NCBI GenBank assembly: GCA_013821455.1
Contig: JACDGS010000011.1
Span: 1 to 64,000 of the forward strand
DNA: 64,000 bases
Source of the DNA: Chthoniobacterales bacterium
GTDB taxonomy: Bacteria; Verrucomicrobiota; Verrucomicrobiia; Chthoniobacterales; UBA10450
Direction of reading: 5' to 3'
In this document: in pieces, positions 10,507 through 19,590 of the stretch
Position numbering within the stretch: the first letter of the stretch is position 1
How the letters are laid out: each line of letters starts with the position of its first letter
The notes under the pieces: generated by a model
Told to the model about the DNA's origin: nothing
Databases searched by the model: none
The model's input: the letters and a program-made list of their open reading frames with translations, nothing else
Translations under genes and position numbers: made by a program

Positions 10507-11788
10507 AACTAGGAGAACCTAACGAACTCATTTCTGGTGCGGTGACGGGACTACGACCCTTCAGGAGGAAATAGGAGAGGAAAAGGAATATCCAGGCGGG
10601 AAACGCTCGACCGGAAGTTAGATAAGGAACCCGCCCCAGCTCGATCAGACCTACAAAAAGAAATGGATAGAAAAGCAGGCCGGCCAGTCGCTCCTCGCGA
10701 AACGCACGATAAGCGAAGCCAGCCGCCGCGCCGCAGAAAACCCAGAAGAGATAAGCCGCTGGCCCGAAATCAAGGAAGTAGGGAAAGATACCGCTGGGGT
10801 TGGTAAACTCAGGGTTGGCCATGACTCTTAGGATGTCGCCCTGCGCGCCGAGAGAGACGCCCGTGACCTGGTCATAAGGCAGCAGGTATGACACTCCCGG
10901 CAATTTCCAAAGCCACTCCAAGGTGTAATAGGGAAGCGGAAGGCGACCTAGCTCTGAATACATCAACATTCCGTTGTTCAAGGCGGTAATGTAGTAACCC
11001 GCGAGACGAGTCCAAGCGAAAGACCAGAGACTGACTTCGCCAGCCGCATACGTCGCGGACCAGGAGCGAAAGAATTCGAAGCCGGTAAAATAGAGATACA
11101 AAGCGGCAGCGCCGAGGAAAGGAGCCAAAGTATAAGTAAGGCGGAATCGAGAACCCGGTCTTAGCTCTGGTTTTAGAGTCATGAGACCGAGGGGGATGAT
11201 GAGCTCGATCACGGCCAGGCGTTCCGACCAGATGAAAGCTCTTAGGACGGAAAGTAAGATAAGAACGAAAAGGATAACGAGCACGGGCCTGCGGTTCTGC
11301 CCGGTTCTTATGAGCAGCCCGCCGAGAATAACAGCCGCGATACCGAACTGAGTCATGGTGGTAACTCCTGGGATGGTAGAACCGGCTTCGCGGATGGCAT
11401 AGTTAGCCCCTGAATCTGCGTGAAAGGTGGCCATGAGAGTAGAAGCTCCCACGTCCCGTAAGAGAAGAACCAGCCAGATAAGATAACCCGCTATGGCGAG
11501 CGCGGCGGAGAGTAGAAATAGTGGCGCTAAGTGTTTCCTCTCGATGAGCGGAGCCGGTGACTGGCTGGGGCGCGACGCAAGCGAGAGCGCATAGCCGAGC
11601 GCGAACATAAGGAGCGTAACGAGAGTGAGACCGAGGCTAACGCCATTGAGATGCTTTTGCGCTTTCCATAACTCGAGATAACTCGACTCCGGAAGAAGGT
11701 GAGCCGACACAATGAACGGCACGGTCGCGAGGAAAACCGCGGTCACGGGATGGAGCCACCAGGTCTCGCGATTTGCTTTCACCTTCAT
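10481..11788 (-). CDS. Multi-spanning membrane protein, probable Wzy-type polysaccharide polymerase
   Basis: A 435-residue integral membrane protein with about ten hydrophobic helices (for example FLATVPFIVSAHLLP, LTLVTLLMFALGYALSLA, LVILFVLILLSVLRAF) and one long extracytoplasmic loop (SWSATYAAGEVSLW to GVSLGAQGD). This is the usual layout of O-antigen/oligosaccharide repeat-unit polymerases. Primary sequence in this family is poorly conserved, so the call rests on topology and context between glycosyltransferases and with a flippase in the same operon. It overlaps the upstream GT2 gene by 4 nt. Confidence 0.7.
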   Translation of the reverse strand: MKVKANRETWWLHPVTAVFLATVPFIVSAHLLPESSYLELWKAQKHLNGVSLGLTLVTLLMFALGYALSLASRPSQSPAPLIERKHLAPLFLLSAALAIAGYLIWLVLLLRDVGASTLMATFHADSGANYAIREAGSTIPGVTTMTQFGIAAVILGGLLIRTGQNRRPVLVILFVLILLSVLRAFIWSERLAVIELIIPLGLMTLKPELRPGSRFRLTYTLAPFLGAAALYLYFTGFEFFRSWSATYAAGEVSLWSFAWTRLAGYYITALNNGMLMYSELGRLPLPYYTLEWLWKLPGVSYLLPYDQVTGVSLGAQGDILRVMANPEFTNPSGIFPYFLDFGPAAYLFWVFCGAAAGFAYRAFREERLAGLLFYPFLFVGLIELGRVPYLTSGRAFPAWIFLFLSYFLLKGRSPVTAPEMSSLGSPSYEAHRSLP

Positions 11789-12618
11789 CGCGAGAGGAGA
11801 CCGCTAAGTCGTCCGAAAAGAGTCGCGCACTCCAGCCCGGCGCGCTGGTAGCGCGTCGTCAGGCCATAGGAGAGGCATCTGACGATAGGTCCACCTAGCA
11901 GGCATAGTTTAAAGGCCAGCGAGTAGCGATGCAGGGCCACCACCTTTCCCAAGCCATAGCCGTAGCTGCGGACAAGGTTCATCTGTGCTCGGCCTTGACC
12001 GGCCTTGCGCGGATGGATGACATGAAGAGATGGGTCAAAGTAGAGCGATAGTTTTTGATGTAAGGCGCGAAGGAGATAGTCAGTTTCCTCACCTGCCTGC
12101 GATGGGGAGGTGGCACCGAGACCTAGTCGTTGGTCGAAGGGACCGATAGCTTCAACCGCGGAACGACGCAGGAAAATGGTATAGGACACAGCCTGTCGCC
12201 AGACCTTCTCTTTGGTCACTGGACCAGCTACCTTTAGCCAGCGTGGGCCAGAAGGTAGTCCATTGGTGTCTCTGGAAATACAGGTAATCCCGGCGAGCGG
12301 CGTTTGTTCCTGTAAGCGAGACTGCACCTTGCCGAGTAAGTCTGGCGGGTAGATGCAGTCATCGTCAGGAAAGGCGACGAGGTCCCCTTTGGTCACAGCC
12401 AAGCCGCAGTTACGGGCGCGCGAGAGTCCTATCGGAGAGCGCAGGTGTCGCAGGGGGAACTTATCACCAAACCTGGCTATAACCGGCTCCAGTCTTTCGT
12501 CGGGATTCTGGTCCACGACGATAACCTCAAAGTTGCGTTCACTCTGAGCGACGAGAGATTCCAGGAAGGCTATCAGCTCATCCGTGCGACCTAGCGTAGC
12601 TACGATAAGGGAAAACAT
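11785..12618 (-). CDS. Glycosyltransferase, GT2 family
   Basis: A GT-A fold inverting glycosyltransferase, 277 residues. It has the nucleotide-binding start MFSLIVATLGRTDELIAFLE, the VIVVDQNPDE strand, and the metal-binding motif LVAFPDDDCIYPPDLL (DDD). A second half with GEETDYLLRALHQ carries the likely catalytic acid (ED-like motif as EETD). It overlaps the upstream GT4 gene by 19 bp and the downstream polymerase-like gene by 4 bp. Confidence 0.9.
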   Translation of the reverse strand: MFSLIVATLGRTDELIAFLESLVAQSERNFEVIVVDQNPDERLEPVIARFGDKFPLRHLRSPIGLSRARNCGLAVTKGDLVAFPDDDCIYPPDLLGKVQSRLQEQTPLAGITCISRDTNGLPSGPRWLKVAGPVTKEKVWRQAVSYTIFLRRSAVEAIGPFDQRLGLGATSPSQAGEETDYLLRALHQKLSLYFDPSLHVIHPRKAGQGRAQMNLVRSYGYGLGKVVALHRYSLAFKLCLLGGPIVRCLSYGLTTRYQRAGLECATLFGRLSGLLSR

Positions 12619-13823
12619 AAGTCCTGGTTTTTGTTAGCTCCCTGCAACTCTTGATATAGGTCCTCATAGGCGTCGGTGACGCTATCGTCCGAGTAGCGGG
12701 GAGCCGCTTGCAGGGCGACCTTCGAAAAGCGCGAATAGGTCACGGGATCGCAGGTGAGGTGTTGAATAGAGTTAGCTAGAGAACCTGGCGTATCGGGATC
12801 AAAGATAGCGCCCGCCGCCGCGGGTAGGACTAGCTCTGGCAGCGCGCCACGATTGGAAGCTATCACTGGTAATCCGAAGGAGAAGGCCTCGATAACAACG
12901 CGACCGAATGGTTCATCCCAGAGACTTGGGACGACCAAGAGATCGATCTTCTCATAGAACGCGTCGGCTTCACATTTCCCCAGGAAAGTGACGTTATCTC
13001 CCGCTATCGCGTGCAGGCGGCGCACGTAGGCTGTGTTTCCTGTTCCGGCAACTAGAAGTCGAAACTTATCATCTAAGTGTCTAAGTTCGCGCAGGAGTAA
13101 CTCGATACCTTTTGCCGCCACCAGACGTCCGATAAAGCCTAGCGTGACAGGTGTGCGTGGCAGGGAGCGCGTAAGTGGGATGGCGCCTCGCAACTGGCCG
13201 ATCGAGTTGGGTATCACTCGTGATATCCGCGCGGCCGGAAAGTATCCGGCCTTTAACTGTTCATCGAGGAGCTTCCGGCTAATTCCAACGACGGCATCTA
13301 CTCGTTTGGTCTCTACTCTTTTCGGCAAAGAGAGAATACGGCATTCGGTGCAAACACTCCGGCACTTAGCGCCATGTTTGTACATGGTGGAACGGGCGCA
13401 GCGCAGGTAGTGGTCGCGCACGGTATGGACGACTTTGCAGTTATGCCTCGCCGCCGTGCGCCAGAGAGATACGGAAAAGCCGGAGAGGATATTGCTATGA
13501 ACGATGTCGGGTTTCTCCCGCTCGAGGACAAAGGATAACTCAGGCGAGCTGCCGACTTGGAATGACTCGGCCAGGTGGTCGCGCAACGCGCGCATCGGTC
13601 CGAGGTGAGCGTTACGTAATCGCCTGTCACGGTTCCCGAGCGGAAGCTTATAGACCCGGACGCCGTTGACCTTCTGTAAGTCCAAGACCGGGCTTTCATG
13701 GACCGCGCAAACGACGACCTGCATCCCGCGGCGGGCGAGTCCTTCGGCCAGGAGTTGAACCGACTTTTGCGCGCCACCGATCTCATGGTCGAGATAGCGT
13801 TCGGTAACCTGCAACACTTTCAT
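12600..13823 (-). CDS. Glycosyltransferase, GT4 family
   Basis: A 407-residue GT4 enzyme starting MKVLQVTERYLDHEIGGAQK, with the Gly-rich acceptor loop. The acceptor half has a Cys-rich stretch (RCARSTMYKHGAKCRSVCTE, four cysteines) often seen in GT4 enzymes with a small metal-binding insertion. The donor half has TLGFIGRLVAAKGIELLL, LLVAGTG and VVPSLWDEPFGRVVIEAFSFG (E-x7-E). It lies one base from the preceding gene. Substrate is unknown. Confidence 0.9.
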   Translation of the reverse strand: MKVLQVTERYLDHEIGGAQKSVQLLAEGLARRGMQVVVCAVHESPVLDLQKVNGVRVYKLPLGNRDRRLRNAHLGPMRALRDHLAESFQVGSSPELSFVLEREKPDIVHSNILSGFSVSLWRTAARHNCKVVHTVRDHYLRCARSTMYKHGAKCRSVCTECRILSLPKRVETKRVDAVVGISRKLLDEQLKAGYFPAARISRVIPNSIGQLRGAIPLTRSLPRTPVTLGFIGRLVAAKGIELLLRELRHLDDKFRLLVAGTGNTAYVRRLHAIAGDNVTFLGKCEADAFYEKIDLLVVPSLWDEPFGRVVIEAFSFGLPVIASNRGALPELVLPAAAGAIFDPDTPGSLANSIQHLTCDPVTYSRFSKVALQAAPRYSDDSVTDAYEDLYQELQGANKNQDLCFPLS

Positions 13824-13824
13824 G

Positions 13825-14898
13825 TTATATCGTTGAGGGAAGTAATGCTTTGTTCGTTAGGCTGGGGAGGCGACCCTGGTAGGCGCTGACGGTCTTTCGG
13901 CCGATGTCGCTCCACTGGAAAGCTCTCAGGTCACAAACCGCGGGACGGGTTGTAGCAACTGCCCAATGCAGGGCCTCGCGCAAGAGCGCCGGGGTTAACT
14001 CTCCGGTATAAGTGTGAACCCACTCCTGGCCTGCTATCTCGCGTAACTCAGTCATAGCTCCCAGAGCTGGCACGAGCACCGGGCGGTTAAAGGAGAGAGC
14101 GAGAAGGGCGGAGGAGGAGTTAAGGACGTCGGTGTAAGGCAGAACGATGAGGTCACAGGCATTTAGATAGAATTGAATCTCGCAATCAGGTATGCGCTCA
14201 AGGCGGCAAAGGATGTTTGGATAGCTACGGGTAAGCGCGAGCAGCTCGGAGACGACGGCGGACGAAGCAGGAATGCCGCCGAGGATGAGAGAAGCCCCCT
14301 GTGGCAAGCCGGTGAGAAAGGCGCGCACGAGCGCGGGTATATTCTTGTAGAGACGAATTTGACCGATGAATCCTACGACCGGCCGATGTAACTCAAGCCC
14401 CAGGTGTGTGCGAGCAGCTATTCGGTCGGAGGTATTTTCATAAAGGTCGCGATAGTGTCCGAGCGGAATGACAGAGTTACCTTTTGCCGGCAAGCTTGGG
14501 AAGGCTTGTAAAGCCAGGGTCATCCCAGAGCGGCTCAGGTGGATGGCGGTATCTACGAGGGGAAGATAGGCTTTCCAAAACCAGCGTTCGAGTTTCGGAA
14601 AACGCTGGTCATGGCTCTCGAGATTATGCACCGTCCAAACAAGCTGGGCCCCCCGCGCTTTAAGGTAGAGTAACTTTAGCAAGAGATACAAGGAACGCGC
14701 GCTAGCTCTAAGAGCGCCGTGAGTGTTTAGCGCGCCTTCGGGCCAGTGGACATGCGCGACATCCCACCTTTCGAAAAGGAGACGCCGCCAGGAAAATTCA
14801 CAGACCTCCACGCCTTCTACTTGCAGGGCGGTGGCGAGAGCGAAGTTATATGGGTTATCGGCTCGATTCTGGAAAGCCGGTGAAGCGAGAACGCGCAT
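13825..14898 (-). CDS. Glycosyltransferase, GT4/GT-B type
   Basis: A 357-residue GT-B protein. The start at 14898 (MRVLASPAFQNRADNPYNFA) sits 2 bp after the stop of the flippase gene and removes 21 unlikely upstream residues of the open frame. Features include VHWPEGALNTHGALRA, LVWTVHNLESHDQRFPKLE (acceptor domain), VVGFIGQIRLYKNIPALVRA and LIVLPYTDVLNSSSALLALS. The donor-site Ser/Ala-rich loop replaces the more common E-x7-E, as in some glucuronosyl/fucosyl-type GT4 relatives. Specificity is unknown. Confidence 0.85.
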   Translation of the reverse strand: MRVLASPAFQNRADNPYNFALATALQVEGVEVCEFSWRRLLFERWDVAHVHWPEGALNTHGALRASARSLYLLLKLLYLKARGAQLVWTVHNLESHDQRFPKLERWFWKAYLPLVDTAIHLSRSGMTLALQAFPSLPAKGNSVIPLGHYRDLYENTSDRIAARTHLGLELHRPVVGFIGQIRLYKNIPALVRAFLTGLPQGASLILGGIPASSAVVSELLALTRSYPNILCRLERIPDCEIQFYLNACDLIVLPYTDVLNSSSALLALSFNRPVLVPALGAMTELREIAGQEWVHTYTGELTPALLREALHWAVATTRPAVCDLRAFQWSDIGRKTVSAYQGRLPSLTNKALLPSTI

Positions 14899-14900
14899 GG

Positions 14901-16385
14901 TTAGTGAACAGGCGCGAGAGTAGGACCAGGAGTCGCCGGGCGTTGCCTTAAGTGTTGCCAAAGGCTTTCTAAGTCGCCCCTGGTTTCAGGTTGTAGAGCT
15001 AGTAGGATAAGGCCATAGGTCGCGCCGCCGAGCGGAACACCCAGGGCGAGCGTGATAGGACTAGAAGCGAAGGGGAAGAATAGCTTAAGTGCCAGGATAG
15101 CCAGAGCCATAACAGAGCTAGCCGCCATCGCCGGCAGGAACTCTTTGAGATAGGTCCAGGGTCGCAGCCCTAGCGCGCGCCGTACGACTAGAAAATGCAG
15201 CGGCGACGTGAGATAGGCCCGCAGCACATAGGCCGCGGCGACACCTACGATTCCCCAGCGCACGCCGATGAGAAAGGCCGCGCAATTTGTCACTGCCTGG
15301 ACGGCATTGAGATAGAGGTTCCATTGCGGCCGGCCGATCGCGCTGAGGAGCGGCCCGTGAAAGTAGAAACCCGCGTAAAGAAATCCGATGAGACATAAGA
15401 CTTGCAGCGCCGGAGCGCTTGGCTGCCACTTAGGACCAAGGCAAAGTGTGATGACATCCGGGGCAAAGAGAGCGAGACCGATGAAGATGGGCGCGGAGGT
15501 AGCGCAAGTGAGCCGGGTAAGTCTTTGCAGTAACTCTCTGAGGTCGCGATGACTGCCTTGCAGGCGCGAAAAGAGCGGGAGCGATACGCTGTTCACGGTG
15601 CCGATAAGAAGGTTAGAGAGAGTTGTCAGAAGCTGGTAGGCGATCGTGTAATAACCGAGCGCGACCGGCCCGAGAAAGTAACCAATGACCAGGTTATCAC
15701 CCTGTCGGTTGACGACGTTGAGCAGGTTAACTCCCGTGATATGGCAGCCGAAGCGAGCTAACTCCCGCAAGCTATGAGTAGAGAATTGAAAGCGAGGGCG
15801 CCAGTGGGTAACTAACGATAGAATAACCAGACCTGCAAAAGCTGCGGCTAACTGTTGCCCGACGAGACTCCATACTCCAAAACCTCGCCAGGCCATGACG
15901 ACAGCGACCACTCCGCCAACCAGACTTTGTGTGATGGAACTTAGCGCGAGCGGTTTGAAATCCAGCGCGCGACGAAGCAGCGCTTGCGGCACCATCGTTA
16001 GGCCATAAAACAGGAAAAGAAGCGAGAGCCAGCGAATGATCGGCGCCAGCTCCGGCTGGGAAAAAACGAGAGCGACCCAGGGCGCGAGTGCGACAGCGAG
16101 CCCGCAGCAGAGAACACCGCTCAGGGTGCCAGTCCAAAAGGCGGTATCGAGCCAGGTCCCGTCCAAAGTTCCGCGCTGAATAATGGCGTCGCCGAAACCT
16201 TGCTCGACCAGGATCTGCATAAGACCCAAAAAGACTAAAGCGAGCGCGAGTAATCCGAAGCTGCCCGGCCCAAGGAGGCGCGCGACGAACAAGAAGACGA
16301 TGGACTGTAGAGCTTGACTCGTTAGGCGTTGCGCGATCGACCAACTAACTCCAGTTATGGCTTTGGTTGTAAGGTCGAGCATCAT
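14901..16385 (-). CDS. Lipopolysaccharide/exopolysaccharide flippase, Wzx (MOP superfamily)
   Basis: Flips undecaprenyl-linked repeat units across the inner membrane. The 494-residue product has about 12-14 hydrophobic segments and begins with the WzxC-like signature (TTKAITGVSWSIAQRLTSQ, then FVARLLGPGSFGLLALALVF). Inner parts such as GDNLVIGYFLGPVALGYYTI are typical of the family. It lies between the initiating sugar transferase (10 bp upstream) and the glycosyltransferases (2 bp downstream), so the operon encodes a full Wzx/Wzy pathway. Confidence 0.92.
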   Translation of the reverse strand: MMLDLTTKAITGVSWSIAQRLTSQALQSIVFLFVARLLGPGSFGLLALALVFLGLMQILVEQGFGDAIIQRGTLDGTWLDTAFWTGTLSGVLCCGLAVALAPWVALVFSQPELAPIIRWLSLLFLFYGLTMVPQALLRRALDFKPLALSSITQSLVGGVVAVVMAWRGFGVWSLVGQQLAAAFAGLVILSLVTHWRPRFQFSTHSLRELARFGCHITGVNLLNVVNRQGDNLVIGYFLGPVALGYYTIAYQLLTTLSNLLIGTVNSVSLPLFSRLQGSHRDLRELLQRLTRLTCATSAPIFIGLALFAPDVITLCLGPKWQPSAPALQVLCLIGFLYAGFYFHGPLLSAIGRPQWNLYLNAVQAVTNCAAFLIGVRWGIVGVAAAYVLRAYLTSPLHFLVVRRALGLRPWTYLKEFLPAMAASSVMALAILALKLFFPFASSPITLALGVPLGGATYGLILLALQPETRGDLESLWQHLRQRPATPGPTLAPVH

Positions 16386-16394
16386 TAGTCGCGA

Positions 16395-17882
16395 CTAACA
16401 GGCGTTCTGGCGTTGAAAGAGAGTCAGAAACATGGTTCTAAGGTCGACCAGGAGACTCCAGTGCTCCATGTAATGAAGGTCGTAACGTACCCTTTCCGAG
16501 AGGCTGGTATCGCCCCGCATCCCATTCACTTGCGCCAGACCGGTTAACCCCGGCTTGATCAAATGGCGGGCGTTATAATGGGCGATGTCGTGCTTAAACT
16601 CAGCGATCAGCTCAGGCCGCTCCGGGCGCGGACCGACAAGACTCATCTCGCCCCGCAGCACATTCCAGAACTGCGGTAACTCATCGATATTCCAGCGGCG
16701 CATGAAAGCGCCGACTCTCAGCCGGCGCGCGTCGTCTTTGGTGGTCCAACCAATCTCACCCGGGGGCTCGGCGTCGAGGCGCATGCTACGGATTTTCAGA
16801 AGATCGAAGTGCTGGCCGCGGCGGCCCAGGCGACGCTGACGATAGAAGATAGGACCAGGTGACTCTGCATAAACAATGAGACCGAAGATCGCGATAAGTG
16901 GCAGGGAAAGGGTTATACCTAACAATGCCCCTGCAAGGTCGAAGACACGCTTAAGTATTCGGTTATGCAAACAACCAAGTGGCAACCGATCGACTCCTAA
17001 GACCGGAGTGCCGCTCACCATCTCGACGTGCAAGCCGGAGACAAGGATAGGAAAGTAGGAAGGGATGATTTTGAATTCGACTAACTCTGTTTCGCAAAGA
17101 GTAGCGAGTCGGAGAATGAGGTGGTCACTGGCGTTGACGTCGGTTAGGAGCGCGATGTCCACCTTCTCAGCGCGCACGATTTCGGCTAACTCATCGAAGT
17201 CGCCCAGATAAGGGACATTAGCCGACGGACCGACCTGGGCATTGTCAGGCTGGAAATCGACATAGCCGACGATCTCGTACGGGTCGGTGCGATCCTGCCA
17301 AACGAGCCGGGCAAGGCGGCCCGCTTCAGGAGTCCAGCCGATAAAGACGACTCGCTGGCGAAAGTGCGCCGCAATGCTTTCCGCGCTGAGCAAACGATGA
17401 AAGCTGGCTCGCCAGGTGAGCAAGCCTGTTAACGAAAAAGAGGCGGTGAAGACCAGGAAGAGCCGTGAGATCTCAGGCTGGAGATGGCAAAAGAAAGCGA
17501 GTGCGAGAAAGATGAGAAGCCAGAGGGCGACTCCGCGCACGATGCACTTTGCGGTTTCGTGAAAATGCAGGAGCGCCGCGGAACGGTAGATCCCGGAATA
17601 AGCGAAACAGCCGAGAAGAAGGGCCAGACCGAGGACGAAGTGAGGCGCATAGTTAGCCAGGGTCACGCTTTCGTCAGGCGTGCCGTATGGCGCGAGAGGG
17701 GAGCGAAAGCGCAACCAAAATCCGAGTAAGAGAGCGAGGAATGTTACCCCCGCATCGCCCATCAGAGCGGCCGCCATCGCCCAGTCGGCCAGCCTGTTAT
17801 CGCGCGGTTCAAAATGCGCTTGGGAACGGCATCGCGCGGAGCTAGCTCCGGCGTAGCGCGGAGCTGGAAGAGAGGCGTTCAT
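16395..17882 (-). CDS. Undecaprenyl-phosphate sugar phosphotransferase (initiating enzyme, WcaJ/WbaP-like)
   Basis: Starts repeat-unit synthesis by moving a sugar-1-phosphate from UDP-sugar to undecaprenyl phosphate. The N-terminal half has four to five membrane helices, then a CoA-binding-like Rossmann domain (RVVFIGWTPEAGRLARLVWQ), then the catalytic sugar transferase domain from ~residue 300. Catalytic-domain motifs are KRVFDLAGALLGITLSLPLI, LKIRSMRLDAE, LPQFWNVLRGEMSLVGPRP and GLTGLAQVNGMRG. ATG 17882 gives 495 residues; an upstream start at 17996 would add 38 residues without family similarity. First gene of the eight-gene minus-strand operon. Confidence 0.93.
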   Translation of the reverse strand: MNASLPAPRYAGASSARCRSQAHFEPRDNRLADWAMAAALMGDAGVTFLALLLGFWLRFRSPLAPYGTPDESVTLANYAPHFVLGLALLLGCFAYSGIYRSAALLHFHETAKCIVRGVALWLLIFLALAFFCHLQPEISRLFLVFTASFSLTGLLTWRASFHRLLSAESIAAHFRQRVVFIGWTPEAGRLARLVWQDRTDPYEIVGYVDFQPDNAQVGPSANVPYLGDFDELAEIVRAEKVDIALLTDVNASDHLILRLATLCETELVEFKIIPSYFPILVSGLHVEMVSGTPVLGVDRLPLGCLHNRILKRVFDLAGALLGITLSLPLIAIFGLIVYAESPGPIFYRQRRLGRRGQHFDLLKIRSMRLDAEPPGEIGWTTKDDARRLRVGAFMRRWNIDELPQFWNVLRGEMSLVGPRPERPELIAEFKHDIAHYNARHLIKPGLTGLAQVNGMRGDTSLSERVRYDLHYMEHWSLLVDLRTMFLTLFQRQNAC

Positions 17883-17996
17883 GCGCGGGATAAGTGTCGG
17901 ATGAAACGACAGCAGTTGTGATCCTAGCCGGGAACGTGCCAGCGCCGGGAAATTCTCCGCGTGAGTCAGGGTGAGCGCGCGGCGGCTATCGCTCAA

Positions 17997-18176
17997 AATT
18001 GACCTGCGCGATTAAGACGGGCGTCGTCCCATCGTGCGGACGCAGGCTGGCGCGACGAAAGGAGTAGCCTTCGCACTTGCACAAGACTAACGATTTTTAG
18101 ACTTGCGCTTGTTCATCGCAGCCTAACGACTTAAGACCAGTGCAGGCGCGATTTCCGCTAAGTCATAAGAGCTACA
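17997..18176. other. Divergent intergenic region ahead of the exopolysaccharide operon
   Basis: Separates the minus-strand exopolysaccharide operon from the plus-strand flavoprotein gene, so it should hold promoters for both. I see no convincing -35/-10 pair. It contains one CGTTAGGC word (18121-18128) and a T-rich stretch near 18090-18100. Confidence 0.4.
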
Positions 18177-19385
18177 TTGTTATCGCAAGAGTTATCGTTC
18201 GCGCGGCTTCAGCCCGAGAGAGTTATCGTCGTGGGCGGTGGCCCGGCGGGATTGCGCGCGGCGGAGGTCGCGGCCGAGGCGGGCGCGCGCGTGCGGTTGT
18301 TCGAGGCGCAGCGCGCGGCTGGGCGGAAGTTTCTCATTGCCGGTCGCGGCGGTTTAAACCTGACGCACAGCGAGCCGGTTGAGAATTTTCCGCAACGCTA
18401 CCGCGCCGAACCAGAGCTATGGCGCGCTCTGCTTGGGGCCTTCGGACCGGACGATCTCCGCGCCTGGGCGGAGGCGCTCGAGGTCGAGACTTTCAAAGGC
18501 ACCAGTGGTCGAATTTTTCCGCGCGGACAAAAAGCGGCGGTTCTGCTGCGCGCGTGGTTGCGGCGTCTGCGCGAGCGCGGAGTGGAAATCGAGACTGGTT
18601 GGCGCTGGCTCGGCCTAACGAAAAGCGACGACGGCTGGCAACTTCGTTTTTCGAGCGACGAGGTCGAAATTGAAGTGGAAGCGAAGTCTGTCGTCCTGGC
18701 TCTCGGCGGCTCTTCCTGGCCCGAGACCGGTTCGGATGGAAAATGGACTTCGCCGCTCGCCGCGCATGGTGTGGAAATGGCGCCCTTCGTCGCGGCAAAT
18801 TGCGGCTGGGAAGTGGCCTGGCCCGCGAGCGTGCTGGAACGGGCCGAAGGGTTGCCGCTAAAAAATCTCGCGGTGTCGGCAGGTGGCGAAACCGTTTCGG
18901 GCGAGCTGCTGATTACCCACTACGGATTGGAAGGGGGCGCAGTTTATCGGCTCGGCCCGCTTCTCCGCGCGATGTCAGCGCCAGCGCTGCAAATCGATTT
19001 CAAGCCGCAAGTCTCCGCCGAAACCTTGCGCGCAAGAGCGAAACAATTTCGCCAGCCTAACGAGTGGTATCGCGCCTGGAAATTGAGCGCGGGCGCGATC
19101 GCGCTCCTGGAGAGCGCTGCCTTTTCGGATCTTGAAGCAACGATCCGACTTGTGAAAAACTTCGCCGTCCACCTCTCGGTACCGCGCCCGATCGCGGAGG
19201 CGATCTCAAGCGCAGGTGGAGTGCGATGGAGTGAACTCGACGATCGTCTTATGCTCAGAAGACTCCCCGGAGTTTTCCTCGCAGGGGAAATGATCGACTG
19301 GGAAGCCCCGACCGGCGGGTATCTCCTCCAAGGATGTTTTTCCACCGGCACCGTCGCCGGAAAAGCGGCGGCGGCGTTTGGGTAG
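18177..19385 (+). CDS. FAD-dependent oxidoreductase, HI0933/YhiN family (TIGR03862-like)
   Basis: A 402-residue flavoprotein with the FAD-binding Rossmann motif VIVVGGGPAGLRAAEVA near residue 16, followed by the HI0933 signature AAGRKFLIAGRGGLNLTHSE. Later family motifs are ALGGSSWPETGSDG, LKNLAVSAGG, LLITHYGLEGGAVY and the C-terminal FAD-contact stretch GVFLAGEMIDWEAPTGGYLL. The physiological substrate of this family is not established. The marked start is TTG; no ATG lies close upstream of the Rossmann fold, so the exact start is uncertain. Confidence 0.88.
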   Translation: MLSQELSFARLQPERVIVVGGGPAGLRAAEVAAEAGARVRLFEAQRAAGRKFLIAGRGGLNLTHSEPVENFPQRYRAEPELWRALLGAFGPDDLRAWAEALEVETFKGTSGRIFPRGQKAAVLLRAWLRRLRERGVEIETGWRWLGLTKSDDGWQLRFSSDEVEIEVEAKSVVLALGGSSWPETGSDGKWTSPLAAHGVEMAPFVAANCGWEVAWPASVLERAEGLPLKNLAVSAGGETVSGELLITHYGLEGGAVYRLGPLLRAMSAPALQIDFKPQVSAETLRARAKQFRQPNEWYRAWKLSAGAIALLESAAFSDLEATIRLVKNFAVHLSVPRPIAEAISSAGGVRWSELDDRLMLRRLPGVFLAGEMIDWEAPTGGYLLQGCFSTGTVAGKAAAAFG

Positions 19386-19558
19386 CGCACACGTCTCCTG
19401 TGCTGGTCGCGCTGTTCCAGCGCGACGAACTTTTCTCGACATGCTGCGAAGAGAAAAGAGGTCGCGCCTAACGAAAGTTCGCGACGGTGAAACACCGTCG
19501 CCAGCTCGCCACAGGACGAGTCCGTCCGACTGGCGGACACGCAAGACGCACGCGCTAC
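19383..19558. repeat. Palindromic repeat, family B-like
   Basis: Imperfect inverted repeat starting GTAGCGCACACGTCTCCTGT and ending with the related GACGCACGCGCTAC. Inner arms include GTCGCGCTG / CAGCGCGAC and GACGGTG / CACCGTC. It resembles the copies at 1-136 and 22747-22876 in design and in the shared GTTCGCGACGG segment. It lies between the flavoprotein stop and the DUF883-like gene and contains one CGTTAGGC word (19466). Confidence 0.7.
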
Positions 19559-19590
19559 CCAGACCTCGCGGAGAATTCGCGTCGCGAGCC

